A DNA stretch of 64,000 bases, from NCBI GenBank assembly GCA_913031625.1, contig CAJWGB010000006.1:1-64000 (forward strand), read 5' to 3'. This stretch comes from an uncultured Planctomycetaceae bacterium. Lineage in GTDB: Bacteria > Planctomycetota > Planctomycetia > Planctomycetales > Planctomycetaceae. Below, in pieces: positions 21,792 to 31,807 of this stretch. The notes under the pieces were generated by a model that worked only from the letters and a program-made list of their open reading frames with translations, made no database searches and was not told the DNA's origin. Positions within the stretch are counted from its first letter, which is position 1. Each line of letters opens with the position of its first letter. The position numbers were made by a program, and so were the translations under genes.

Positions 21792-23444
21792 CTACGCGGC
21801 CGCCTTTTGCTCATCGTCAGATGAGGTAGGTACCTGACGAAACTGCCGCGAAGTTTCCGTCGCCAGTTTGTCTGTCAGCTGCCGGATCCTCAACTCAGAA
21901 TCCTTTCGCTCCTGCGTGACCTCAGCCTTCATTCGATCAATTCGAGCCTGCAGCTCAGTGATCTGGGTCTGAGCGTCCTCAGCTGGGTCACGACTCTGTG
22001 TAGAAAGCTTCTGTTCCTGATCCGCAAACCACGACTCCAGCTCTGCGCGATCGCGACGAAACTGCTCCTGACGTTCCGACAGCGCGGCCGCCTGTTCGGA
22101 GAGCCGTTCTCGTTCTGACTGCAATGGTCCGCGAAGCTGCTGAAAGAATGCCTCGACTGCCAGTCGCGCCTGCCTGAGTGCGGGCGACTGTTCGCGACGA
22201 GCAATCTCTTCGGCGCCCGCAGCCATCATTTCCTGAAGCAGCAGTCTCTGTTCCAGAACCTCCTGCTGACGTGCGTCGAGTTCGGCACGCATGGCATTCA
22301 CGTGCTGCAATCGCTGTTCGACTCGAGCCGCTGTCTCAGCAGCTGACTCTTCAGCCTGCCGAATCTGTCGAGCGCGGGAATCGAGATCCTGTGACACGCT
22401 GGAATTCTGTTCATCCATTCGCCCCTGCTGTCGCTTCAGGTCCAGTTCCATACTGATGCGATAGCGGTCGACGACTTTGTATTCCCGGGCCAGCGACTCT
22501 TCCTTCTCAAACAGCGCAGAACGAATTTGCCGCAGCTGCGTAAATCGGAGCTGGTGTTGCTCTGAGAAGCTGGTTCGCTGGCTTCGAAACAGCTGTTGCT
22601 CGTGCCGCAGTTCTCTGACTTCCTCTTCGAAGTCTTCCCTCGCCCGAGCGAGGTGTTCGAACTGAAATCGGTACCTTCGCTGCAGGTTATTCTGCTCTGT
22701 CAGCAACTGCTGGCGACGCTTTTCGATTTCCTCACGCAGTCGTTTGTGTTCGGCATCGAGTTGTTCGCCGAACAGTTCACGCTGCTGCTGAAGATCTTCT
22801 TCCTGTTCTTTCAATTCAGCCTGCTGCCGAGCTCGATCATCATCCCATTCACGACGTTCTTCGGCGAGTTGAGCAAGCTCTTCGGACATTTCCGCACGGA
22901 TGGTTTCACGCATTCCGTTTCGTTCGGTTTCCAGCTGCTCTTCAATCTGCCGCATACGTGCCGCATGCTGTTTCTCGAGCTCGTCAGATCTGGCAGCCAG
23001 ACGGTCCCGCTCCGCATCAACCGTTTCCCGATGACGCTGCAGGATTCCACGTTCGCGGGCCATCTCCTGATCGACCACTTCATGAAGCTTCTGCTGACGC
23101 TCCTCCAGCGACACTTCTCGCTTTTGCAGTGATTCCTCCAGCTGTTCCTGCTCGGACTCCTTTGACTGAATCCGCTCCAGCCGGCTGTCCATGTCAGCCG
23201 TCAATTCACGCTGCGCCTGACGTTCTCGAGCAACGTGTTCGGCGAACTTCTGCGCCCGCGACTCAAAGGCGGAGCGTTCGGCTGCGAGCTGGTTTTGTTC
23301 ACCGATCAGCTCAGAACGACGACTCTTCAGCTCATTGAACTGCTGCTGAAGGGCTTCAGCAGCTGCACTGGTCTGCATCAGAATCTGCAGAGGATCTGCC
23401 GCACCATCTGAATCTGGTGTCGTATTGTCCGGCTCTGCAGTCAA
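21792..23444 (-). CDS. Hypothetical long coiled-coil protein
   Basis: 550 aa, almost entirely Glu/Gln/Arg-rich heptad-like sequence. Confidence 0.75.
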   Translation of the reverse strand: MTAEPDNTTPDSDGAADPLQILMQTSAAAEALQQQFNELKSRRSELIGEQNQLAAERSAFESRAQKFAEHVARERQAQRELTADMDSRLERIQSKESEQEQLEESLQKREVSLEERQQKLHEVVDQEMARERGILQRHRETVDAERDRLAARSDELEKQHAARMRQIEEQLETERNGMRETIRAEMSEELAQLAEERREWDDDRARQQAELKEQEEDLQQQRELFGEQLDAEHKRLREEIEKRRQQLLTEQNNLQRRYRFQFEHLARAREDFEEEVRELRHEQQLFRSQRTSFSEQHQLRFTQLRQIRSALFEKEESLAREYKVVDRYRISMELDLKRQQGRMDEQNSSVSQDLDSRARQIRQAEESAAETAARVEQRLQHVNAMRAELDARQQEVLEQRLLLQEMMAAGAEEIARREQSPALRQARLAVEAFFQQLRGPLQSERERLSEQAAALSERQEQFRRDRAELESWFADQEQKLSTQSRDPAEDAQTQITELQARIDRMKAEVTQERKDSELRIRQLTDKLATETSRQFRQVPTSSDDEQKAAA

Positions 23445-23682
23445 CAGCTACTCCATTGCTGTATGCTTAGGCACTTCGTGGGCCCGTGGTTTCAAGAGAA
23501 TTCCTCACACCTCAGGATTCTGAGCGACAGGCTCAAACAGGACAAGGTGACGCGCGCAGGACTGACCGGAAATCTCAGTGCCTGCTTGCGGTGCTGAGTA
23601 GAAACCGGTCAATTCGGCCGTCTGCTCGTATCTTGCTCAGACTCGGCGGCCTTTGATTCTCTCGAACCCCGCCACACAGTGT

Positions 23683-23707
23683 CAGACCGGCAAAAACCGC
23701 CGGTCTG
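23683..23707. other. Perfect inverted repeat (9-bp stem, 7-nt loop)
   Basis: CAGACCGGC-AAAAACC-GCCGGTCTG; downstream of trxA on the minus strand, no T tract. Confidence 0.6.
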
Positions 23708-23817
23708 GCTCTGCGAATCCAACACTGGCATTCAGCGGACGCGCTTGCTTTTTCTTCAGGCGCAGCGTCCTCAGCCGTTGCTTCGGCTGCCGATTCTTCA
23801 GCGGCAGGGGCGGTTTC

Positions 23818-24162
23818 CTAGGATGCTTCAGCGGAACCTGAAAGGTGTTTATCGAGCATCGCGGCCATGTGCTCTTTGCCCGGTGCGCCGACCAGCTTGT
23901 CAACGACCTCACCGTTGCTGAACAGCATAAGGGTCGGGAGCCCGGTGACTGCAAATGCGGCCGCAGTGGTGCCGGAGTCATCCGCATTCACTTTGCCAAT
24001 CTTTACCTTCCCTGCATACTCGTCCGCCAGTTCTTCGACGAGCGGCATGATCATTTTACAGGGCCCGCACCATGGAGCCCAGAAGTCAACAAGGACCGGA
24101 AGGTCTGACTTGAGAACTTCGGCCTCGAATGTGTCATCTGTAAATTCAAGCAGATTGCCTGC
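23818..24162 (-). CDS. trxA: Thioredoxin
   Basis: LPVLVDFWAPWCGPCKMIMPLVEELA, GLPTLMLFSNGEVVDKLVGA; ends at TAG (23818-23820). Confidence 0.95.
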   Translation of the reverse strand, partial: AGNLLEFTDDTFEAEVLKSDLPVLVDFWAPWCGPCKMIMPLVEELADEYAGKVKIGKVNADDSGTTAAAFAVTGLPTLMLFSNGEVVDKLVGAPGKEHMAAMLDKHLSGSAEAS

Positions 24163-24518
24163 CATAACTTGTTTTCCTGTCAATGGTCACACTGTGGTCT
24201 TCCTGTGTGACGATCTGACCCGCGATGTATTACGCAGAATCACGAAATGAAACTCGCCCCAGACCAATTCTCAGGCGAGCGGAGGATTCCGAAGCAGCAA
24301 GAGCAGAGTCATCCACTGCTCGGCGCCGCCGGATTATTGGGTAACCCGCCTAAGCTGTCAACGTGTGGCTGACACGTGACGGTATCATTGGAACACTTCA
24401 GAGGCAGCGGGTACATTAGGGGAGAGGTGCCCGGAATTACGTGATCCACGGCACTTCAGACCTCGTTGGTCTGTCATCAACTCCCGTCAAAGTCAGCCGT
24501 TCGGACAGGACTAAACGC

Positions 24519-25262
24519 ATGATCATTGGCAAAATCTGGCGTTCGATTGCCGCTCAGTTCAATAAGCTCGCCAACTACATCTGGAAAGTCGACCCAATCG
24601 CTCAGATGCAGTACGAATATGACCAGGCCGTCGAACAGCTCAAGGCGGGCAAAGAAGGACTGGCTCAGTATCGCGCGCTGGTCGAACGGGTCTCACGCCA
24701 GGTGGATGAAGATCAAAAGCACGTCAATCAGCTTTCGGCTCGCGTTAAGGCTTATCTGAATGCCGGGGACAGAGAAAACGCGTCGCGGTTTGCTTTGGAA
24801 CTTCAGAAGGCCAAAGCCTCGCTTGAGGAGAACACCAGGCAGTTGGAGATGCATGAGAAGGCCTACGACAACAACGTGCGCAAGATCAAGCACGCCACAA
24901 GCAAGGTGGGCGAAATCAAGGATCGCATCAAGAAGTACGATGCGGAAATCAAAATGAGCCGTGCGGAAGCTGAACTGTCCGAGCTGGCAAGCGCCTATGA
25001 CTTTGATCTGACCACTGACCTTGGTCAGATTGAGTCCGTTCTTCAGGAAGAGATCGACACGAACCGCGCCAAGGCTCGTGTGGCAGCCGACCTGTCAGAA
25101 GAAGGCATGGATGTGATCGAAAAAGAAGCCGCAGCCGAAGCAGCCATCGCAGAAGATGCGCTGCGTCAGTTTGAGATGGACATGGGACTGATTACACCTC
25201 AAACCGCCAACATTGAGGAAACCGGCAAGGATCTGGGACCGGCACAAACAGAAACAAACTGA
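24519..25262 (+). CDS. PspA/IM30 (Vipp1)-like protein
   Basis: IWRSIAAQFNKLANYIWKVDPIAQMQYEYDQAVEQLKAGKEGLAQYRALVERV... long helical protein, PspA-like organisation; ATG at 24519. Confidence 0.7.
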   Translation: MIIGKIWRSIAAQFNKLANYIWKVDPIAQMQYEYDQAVEQLKAGKEGLAQYRALVERVSRQVDEDQKHVNQLSARVKAYLNAGDRENASRFALELQKAKASLEENTRQLEMHEKAYDNNVRKIKHATSKVGEIKDRIKKYDAEIKMSRAEAELSELASAYDFDLTTDLGQIESVLQEEIDTNRAKARVAADLSEEGMDVIEKEAAAEAAIAEDALRQFEMDMGLITPQTANIEETGKDLGPAQTETN

Positions 25263-25290
25263 TTCGCCTGAACCTTCTTTGCCAGAGATC

Positions 25291-27060
25291 ATGTCAAAAG
25301 CAGGACTCTCAACCAGTCCGGAACTGCCCGACTGGTACCCTGACTGGGCGCGGCAGCTTGCCGAACAGTATTTCTCAGGAAATGCTTGCTTCTTTGTTCT
25401 TCACGGCAACGTGAATGATCTGATCCCGTGCCCCCGGGGAGATTCAACTGAGTTTGTCAGCCTGCCTCGATTCCTTGGTGAATCACTCTTTGGCCGTTGG
25501 GAACTGGTCCTGCAGCACAACCTGAGCAAAGGACTTCGTGCACTGGCCGGAGAAAATTCTGAACGGCATCAGGAAATGATGCGGAAGCTCACCGCCATGC
25601 TGGGCGAGTTTCGCACCTGGTCGCGAAATGCTGATGACCTGCTGCTCACTCTCGATCAAATGATCGAACGCTTCCTGCTGAAGGAAGATCCCGCAGAACG
25701 AAGCCGGCTTGCCGTCATCTTCGACTATGGTCAGTACCTTGTTCCGCCTGGTGCCGCCGTTCAGATTTCAGGAAGCATCGCATCAAGGCTCGTCCGATTC
25801 CTTGACTGGGCCCGCAATCCATATATCCGACGAGTCAACATGGCCTTCTGCCTTGTCTGCGAGAGTCTTTCAGATGTCAACGAGCGACTGACACAAAGTC
25901 CATTCGTATCAACAGTCGAAATTCCAATGCCCGACGAAGCTGCTCGTCGACAGTTCGTTTCGTCTCGGCACAGCGATACTGCCGAACCTTCCGGCAAGAA
26001 CAATCTGTCAACGCAGGAACTGGTCAGCAACTCAAATGGCCTGAGCCTCCTGAGTCTGGAACATTTGCTGGTTTCAGCCCGACAGAGTGGCGGTGTTTCC
26101 AGTGCCCAGTTCCGATCTCTGAAGAAGTCTGCGATTGAACAACAGTGTGCGGGCTTCCTCGAGTTCGTTGAGCCAAAACACACACTGGATCTGGTCGTCG
26201 GTCACGAAGCAGCCTGTCATCGACTGCAGGAAGACGCCCGTCTCATTCGCGACGGACATCTGGATGCAGCGCCCATGGGATACCTGGTCTGCGGCCCTGT
26301 TGGTACTGGAAAGACGTTTCTGGCCGAATGCTATGCCGGCTCGATTGGTATTCCGTGTGTCAAACTCAAGAACTTTCGCAGCAAGTATGTAGGAGAAACT
26401 GAGGGCAATCTGCAGCGAGTACTGACAGTGCTCCGCAGCCTTGGACCAGTGATTGTTGTGATCGATGAAGCAGACGCAGCACTCGGAGACCGCAACCAAA
26501 GCGGAGATTCCGGCACCAGTGGTCGAATCTTCTCGATGATCGCCCAGCAGATGGGGGACACTCGATACCGGGGCAAAATCATGTGGATGCTGCTCACGTG
26601 TCGTCCGGACCTGCTGCCCATCGACCTGAAGCGACAGGGACGGGCCGAGGTACATATCCCACTGTTTTATCCGGACAGCAGCGAAGAGATTCTCGCGATG
26701 TTTGAGGTCATGGGACGCAAGAACGGAATTCCGGTGCAGACAGAAAACCTGGAACTGGATGAACGTCATTCAGAACTCTCAGGCGCAGATATCGAGAGCG
26801 TTGTTCTGACGGCACGACGTAAGGCGCTCGTCGCTGGTCGGACAGAGATTGAGTCCACGGACATTGAAACGGCCCTGAATGAGTTCATTCCCTCCGCCCA
26901 GGGACTTGAAAAGGACATGCAGGAAGTCGCAGCGGTGCTTGAATGCACGCAGATGGACTTCCTGAATGACGAATGGAAAGAACAACTGGATCAAGACGGT
27001 GGACGAGCCAGCCTGCAGCAGCAGTTGACTCAGATGCGCAACCTCGTGGAACAGCTTTAA
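25291..27060 (+). CDS. AAA+ ATPase with degenerate N-terminal AAA-like half and active C-terminal AAA module (Ycf46-like architecture)
   Basis: C-term Walker A GPVGTGKT, Walker B VIVVIDEAD; N-term FVLHGNVNDL, LAVIFDYGQYL without a P-loop; ATG at 25291. Confidence 0.85.
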   Translation: MSKAGLSTSPELPDWYPDWARQLAEQYFSGNACFFVLHGNVNDLIPCPRGDSTEFVSLPRFLGESLFGRWELVLQHNLSKGLRALAGENSERHQEMMRKLTAMLGEFRTWSRNADDLLLTLDQMIERFLLKEDPAERSRLAVIFDYGQYLVPPGAAVQISGSIASRLVRFLDWARNPYIRRVNMAFCLVCESLSDVNERLTQSPFVSTVEIPMPDEAARRQFVSSRHSDTAEPSGKNNLSTQELVSNSNGLSLLSLEHLLVSARQSGGVSSAQFRSLKKSAIEQQCAGFLEFVEPKHTLDLVVGHEAACHRLQEDARLIRDGHLDAAPMGYLVCGPVGTGKTFLAECYAGSIGIPCVKLKNFRSKYVGETEGNLQRVLTVLRSLGPVIVVIDEADAALGDRNQSGDSGTSGRIFSMIAQQMGDTRYRGKIMWMLLTCRPDLLPIDLKRQGRAEVHIPLFYPDSSEEILAMFEVMGRKNGIPVQTENLELDERHSELSGADIESVVLTARRKALVAGRTEIESTDIETALNEFIPSAQGLEKDMQEVAAVLECTQMDFLNDEWKEQLDQDGGRASLQQQLTQMRNLVEQL

Positions 27061-27087
27061 AGACCAAAACCTTGAAAGGGATTCGAT

Positions 27088-27375
27088 ATGTCACGCACCA
27101 GCTGGGTTGACCCGGATAACAATGAACCACTGATCGGAGAACATGCACAAAAGCTCGAAAGCTTCGTTAAGGCATTTGAGGACGGTCAGATCACTACCGA
27201 AGAGCTGTCGAACCAGGAATCCGACCTCGTAAAACTGCTGAAGAAAGTGGAAGAGTCACTCAACGACGAACAGCACGCTCTGGTGACAGAATTGTTGTGC
27301 GAACTTACTGCATACGACATTATGCATTTCACCCATGAATTCCAGAAGGCGCGCATCGCCGAGTTCCGTGGGTAA
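27088..27375 (+). CDS. Hypothetical 95-aa acidic helical protein
   Basis: MSRTSWVDPDNNEPLIGEHAQKLESFVKAFEDGQITTEEL..., 27 nt after the AAA gene, same strand. Confidence 0.7.
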   Translation: MSRTSWVDPDNNEPLIGEHAQKLESFVKAFEDGQITTEELSNQESDLVKLLKKVEESLNDEQHALVTELLCELTAYDIMHFTHEFQKARIAEFRG

Positions 27376-27430
27376 CCTGCGAATCAATCCGGCATAGCCC
27401 CCTGACGTCTGCCTTCGTAAGGAGAGACCC

Positions 27431-28195
27431 ATCAAAGGCCCAAACCTTCAGCACGAACTTCGAATCCAGCGACAGTTTCGATGCCCACGATGTAACCGTA
27501 CTCTCAGAGTCCGAGGGTCAGTGACTTCACGTGTCTGTCGATGCAGCGACCCGCCGGAACAGATGCATGTCATCGATATGCCACCCGTTCCGGAGTTCGA
27601 TGCGACTCCATTTGTGAATTATCAGACCGACGAATTCACAACTCCCACTGAGACAGAACTCGTCGAAACACTTCCCAACATGCCTGTCTTCGAGGTACCG
27701 GCAGAGAAGCCTCTTCGACGCGGAAAAGGGTATTTGAGAGCTGAGATCAGCGAGAACGAGGCGCTCGCACCAACAGACGAGCAGGAAGACTTCGGAGCAG
27801 GAATTGACGAGGAAGAACCTCAGCGTCTCACCGAAGATGTTTCTTCAGAGATGACGTCCGACAAAGTCAGCGAACCAGCAGCAGCAACTGAGACTGATTC
27901 AGACAGGTCACAGGAGGATAAGCCCGGGAAACGTCGACGCCGACGGCGAAGACGAAAACCGCGCGGAGACCGGTCTGATGACACCCGGTCGGAAGGGGAC
28001 GGCACAGAAGACAATTCGAGCCCTGCAGGAAACGGTTCCGAAACAGAGGAAGAAGCCGCAGAGGGTGGCGATCAGCCAAAACGAAAAAAGCGACGGCGAA
28101 ACAGACGGCGACGAGGCAGAGGCAAGAGCGACGGATCCGAGGGGCCATCATCAGGCGACAGCCACAGCGGATCACCGTCCGACACAGCCGGCTAG
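27431..28195 (+). CDS. Zinc-ribbon protein with acidic middle and Arg-rich low-complexity C-terminus; start codon uncertain (possible AUC at 27431; ORF track uses GTG 27521)
   Basis: Frame open from 27398 after TAG at 27395; encodes FRCPRCNRTLRVRGSVTSRVCRC upstream of the tracked GTG; AAGGAG at 27419-27424; C-term KRRRRRRRRKPRGDRS, KRKKRRRNRRRRGRGK. Confidence 0.65.
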   Translation: MKGPNLQHELRIQRQFRCPRCNRTLRVRGSVTSRVCRCSDPPEQMHVIDMPPVPEFDATPFVNYQTDEFTTPTETELVETLPNMPVFEVPAEKPLRRGKGYLRAEISENEALAPTDEQEDFGAGIDEEEPQRLTEDVSSEMTSDKVSEPAAATETDSDRSQEDKPGKRRRRRRRRKPRGDRSDDTRSEGDGTEDNSSPAGNGSETEEEAAEGGDQPKRKKRRRNRRRRGRGKSDGSEGPSSGDSHSGSPSDTAG

Positions 28196-28330
28196 GACGC
28201 CTGCCAGATAATCACAGCATGAGTTGCCCCCGGCCGCGTCACAGGAAACTGCATCTGTCAACGTAAGTAAGACTGGCAGCATCGCCCTGGTGGCCGCGAC
28301 GCGCGCGCATCCTGGTGAAACGTGCTGGTT

Positions 28331-29410
28331 CTATGGAACGAGCAGAATGATCCCGGTCACCCACAGCAACTGATTGGCCGCAGCTTCTTCGTTCCAGGGA
28401 ATCTGGTACCGCTTCTTCGGGGCCCATTCTCCCGGCTGATAGTAACCCAGTGCATACTCTCGAGACTGTGGCGGGTTGAGCACCATCTGATAAGGCAAAC
28501 CGACCACCTGTCCGAAGAACTTGCCTGTCGACACAAGCGGCTGGACCCACGGTTTGTGTGTATGCCCATAACGTTCGAGCCCGATATCCTGAAAGTACAG
28601 CGGGTTGTACCAAAGGTTAGATGGGGCCCATTGCAGTACAGTCTTTGGAGCCGTCCGAGGATGATACTCACCACGATCCATCTGATCATGGAAGTTCTCG
28701 GGAAGGGCATCCGTATCAATCTGTTCGCCCCAGGCATACGAAAGTGTGGGCTGAATGTCTGTCAACGACAGACTCAGGATGCCGTCGTCTGATTTTGCAG
28801 GTGCCGCAGGCTGCTCGTCGGCGACCAGGACAACCTGCTGTGGGTACTCGTCGACATCGTATTGAGGCGTGGCTTCAAAATTGAGGTACTCCATCAGAGT
28901 GTAGCCTTCCGGCGCCGGGCGAACTTTGACGCGCCCGGTCTTCAGATTTCTGCGAACAATGCGTCCGTCAGCGGTCTGATACCTCTGGATCCTGCGGCCT
29001 GCTGGTGTAACCTTTCCGACGAGACCTGACTGTCCGTCACTGATACGCATTCGCCCTTCCACCTGATCGGGAATGGCCACGACACCTGTGCGTGGAGACG
29101 ATTCTTCGCTGAGCAGCGTGACAGGATTGAGGGGCATCGGTGCGACTTCGACGATGGGCATGGGAGGCACACTGCTCACTGGCTCCGGAATCAAAACCGT
29201 CGCGCGAGCGGCATCATCAAACCGAAGACCGGACTCATCCTGTCCGGTACGCAGTTGCTGCATCAACTCACGACTGCGTGATCGAGTGGCCTCGCCACTT
29301 TGGGCGTTCGCAGGAGCCGCACATAAGGCGAAGCAAAGGGAGCTAAGCGTGAGAGTCCGAAGAATGTTCGACCGAGTAATTCGGTGCTTCCTGAGTGATG
29401 GCAATATCAT
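28331..29410 (-). CDS. Hypothetical secreted/anchored protein
   Basis: Signal-like N-terminus ([22 protein letters not shown]), no family recognised; overlaps the guaB 3' end. Confidence 0.65.
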   Translation of the reverse strand: MILPSLRKHRITRSNILRTLTLSSLCFALCAAPANAQSGEATRSRSRELMQQLRTGQDESGLRFDDAARATVLIPEPVSSVPPMPIVEVAPMPLNPVTLLSEESSPRTGVVAIPDQVEGRMRISDGQSGLVGKVTPAGRRIQRYQTADGRIVRRNLKTGRVKVRPAPEGYTLMEYLNFEATPQYDVDEYPQQVVLVADEQPAAPAKSDDGILSLSLTDIQPTLSYAWGEQIDTDALPENFHDQMDRGEYHPRTAPKTVLQWAPSNLWYNPLYFQDIGLERYGHTHKPWVQPLVSTGKFFGQVVGLPYQMVLNPPQSREYALGYYQPGEWAPKKRYQIPWNEEAAANQLLWVTGIILLVP

Positions 29411-30824
29411 GAGGATGGTTTTCCTTAACCGTCGCCGCAGAGATCTCGATAAATCGAGCTTTCGTCCGCAGATCCTGTATTGTGGCCACTCCCACATAGC
29501 CCATTCCTGACCGAAGTCCCCCGGTCAGCTGATAGAGCAGTGGTTGCAATGCCCCTTTGTACGGAACCCGGCCTTCAACTCCCTCCGGCACGAGTTTCGA
29601 ACTGTCCTTCGGTTCAACTCTTCCCTGTCGGTACCGTTCTGAGCCACCTTTGACCATGGCTCCCAGTGATCCCATTCCGCGGTAGCGTTTGAAACTGCGT
29701 CCCTGAAACAGAATCATTTCGCCGGGACTTTCATCAACTCCGGCAAGCAGGCCGCCGACCATCACGGTCCACGCTCCGGCTGCCAGGGCTTTTGTCATAT
29801 CCCCGCTGTATCGAATACCACCGTCCGCAATGATGGGAATGTCTGTCCCCTTGAGAGCCTTCGCCGCATTCGCCACGGCGGTCAGCTGCGGCACACCAAT
29901 TCCGGAGATGATGCGAGTGGTACAGATTGAACCAGGTCCAATCCCCACCTTGATTGCATCACATCCGGCGTCTGCCAGCGCTTTCGCTCCTTCAGCGGTC
30001 GCCACATTCCCGGCGATCACGTCGATAGAATATTCTTTCTTGATCTCCCTGACTGACTCGATGACGTTTCTGCTGTGGCCGTGAGCACTGTCCACAACCA
30101 GAACATCTACACCTTTTTCAACAAGCAGGGCCACTCTTTCCATGTCATTGACGCCGACTGCTGCCCCAACCCGCAAACGCCCGCGTGAATCCTTGGACGC
30201 CTGCGGAAACTGCAGGTTCTTGTCGATGTCCTTGATGGTGATGAGACCCCTCAGTTGATATTGATCGTCCACCAGCAAAAGTTTCTCGACCCTGTTTTCC
30301 AGCAGAATCCTTTCAGCCGCTTCAAGACTCGTCACTTCACTGGCCGTAACCAGATTTTCCTTCGTCATTACCTCCTTGACGGGAGTCTCGGTCGATTCAA
30401 GAAATCGCAGATCGCGTCGCGTCAGGATGCCTACCAGACGGCCATCGACAGTAATCGGAACGCCTCCGATATTGCGTTCGTCCATAATTCGCGAAGCTTC
30501 ACCGACCGTGGTTTCCGGTGGCAGAGTGACAGGATCCACAATTACTCCATGCTCACTGCGTTTCACGCGGTCGACTTCCATCGCCTGCTGTTCAGCGGTC
30601 ATGTTCTTGTGAATGATCCCAATACCCCCGAGTTGCGCCATCGCAATGGCCATTTCGCTCTCGGTCACAGTATCCATCGGACTGCTGACAATGGGCACAT
30701 TGAGTGGAATGGAACGCGTCAGCCGCGACTCAAGTGTGACCTCAGACGGAAGGAGATCACTGTACCCCGGCTCCAAAAGCACATCGTCAAAAGTCAATCC
30801 TTTGTAGGCAATTCTGTCCTGCAT
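29343..30824 (-). CDS. guaB: Inosine-5'-monophosphate dehydrogenase
   Basis: [21 protein letters not shown], two CBS domains, [38 protein letters not shown]. Confidence 0.98.
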   Translation of the reverse strand: MQDRIAYKGLTFDDVLLEPGYSDLLPSEVTLESRLTRSIPLNVPIVSSPMDTVTESEMAIAMAQLGGIGIIHKNMTAEQQAMEVDRVKRSEHGVIVDPVTLPPETTVGEASRIMDERNIGGVPITVDGRLVGILTRRDLRFLESTETPVKEVMTKENLVTASEVTSLEAAERILLENRVEKLLLVDDQYQLRGLITIKDIDKNLQFPQASKDSRGRLRVGAAVGVNDMERVALLVEKGVDVLVVDSAHGHSRNVIESVREIKKEYSIDVIAGNVATAEGAKALADAGCDAIKVGIGPGSICTTRIISGIGVPQLTAVANAAKALKGTDIPIIADGGIRYSGDMTKALAAGAWTVMVGGLLAGVDESPGEMILFQGRSFKRYRGMGSLGAMVKGGSERYRQGRVEPKDSSKLVPEGVEGRVPYKGALQPLLYQLTGGLRSGMGYVGVATIQDLRTKARFIEISAATVKENHPHDIAITQEAPNYSVEHSSDSHA

Positions 30825-30829
30825 GATTC

Positions 30830-31807
30830 TTACTCCTGATGTTCCGCACTGTTCTCAGCGGGAGACTCTTCACCTTTGATGGCTGCACAAAATCGGTTGC
30901 CCAGTTTCACCAGCACCGGAACTTCAAGCTGCTCAGCACGATGATCTCCTGACAGGCCTTCAGCTTCCAGCAGCGCGTCTACCTCCGGCTTACTCAGTTG
31001 CTTGCTGTACATCCTCACAAGCACACTTCTGAGCAGTTTGCGGCGGTGATGGAAGAGCCGCCGAATAAAGTCCAGAAAGAAGGCCTTGTCGGTTATCCGA
31101 CCACCTCGACCGTCGTGCCGCCACAGGCTGACAATCGCTGAATCCACTTTGGGACGCGGCCAGAACACTTTGGGGCCCAGCCGACGAATAATTCGCACAC
31201 TGCACTGCGACTGCAGCCATACTGAGAGCGATCCATATTTTGACGTGCCAGGCTTCGCGATCATCCGCTCACCCAGTTCCAGCTGAATCGTGCACACCAT
31301 CTTCTGCCACGGCAGATCAGACGCGACCAGGTTAGAGATCACCGGTGTTGCAACGTTGTACGGAAGATTGGCGACCAGCTTGAGTCGTCGCTTCGGGTCT
31401 TCCTGAAGCAATTCGTGCAGCAGCCCCGTAATTTCAGGTGCGAGCGTGTTTTTGTTCTTCAGGATGTCACGGTGAATCAGCGTCACATTGTCAAACCCTG
31501 AGACAGCATGGCTGGCCAGAGCAAACATATTCTTATCCACATCGACGCTGACGACGTGCCCCGCTTCACTGGCGAGGAATGTGGTCATCCCCCCGGTACC
31601 GGTTCCCACTTCAAGCACCAGGTCACGTTTTGAAAGGTCTGCCGCTCGGACGGCAAACTCAATCAGATTGATGTCGATCAGGAAATTCTGACCCAGATCC
31701 GAGCGCGGGTTAAAGCCAAACTGTCCAAACAGCTGCATCAGATGAGAACGAGTTTGGCGACTTTCGTCTTTCACGGAGGGTGTTTCAGCTTTCCTTAAGT
31801 GCGTCAT
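30830..31807 (-). CDS. rsmA: 16S rRNA (adenine1518-N6/adenine1519-N6)-dimethyltransferase
   Basis: [64 protein letters not shown]. Confidence 0.95.
   Translation of the reverse strand: MTHLRKAETPSVKDESRQTRSHLMQLFGQFGFNPRSDLGQNFLIDINLIEFAVRAADLSKRDLVLEVGTGTGGMTTFLASEAGHVVSVDVDKNMFALASHAVSGFDNVTLIHRDILKNKNTLAPEITGLLHELLQEDPKRRLKLVANLPYNVATPVISNLVASDLPWQKMVCTIQLELGERMIAKPGTSKYGSLSVWLQSQCSVRIIRRLGPKVFWPRPKVDSAIVSLWRHDGRGGRITDKAFFLDFIRRLFHHRRKLLRSVLVRMYSKQLSKPEVDALLEAEGLSGDHRAEQLEVPVLVKLGNRFCAAIKGEESPAENSAEHQE

Noticed and set aside
26074-26769. 231-aa minus-strand ORF
   Set aside because: Antisense to the AAA+ ATPase catalytic region, no plausible product.
27900-28130. Arg-rich low-complexity tract considered as a nucleotide repeat
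   Set aside because: Codons vary (CGA/CGC/CGG/AGA), so it is protein-level low complexity, not a DNA tandem repeat.
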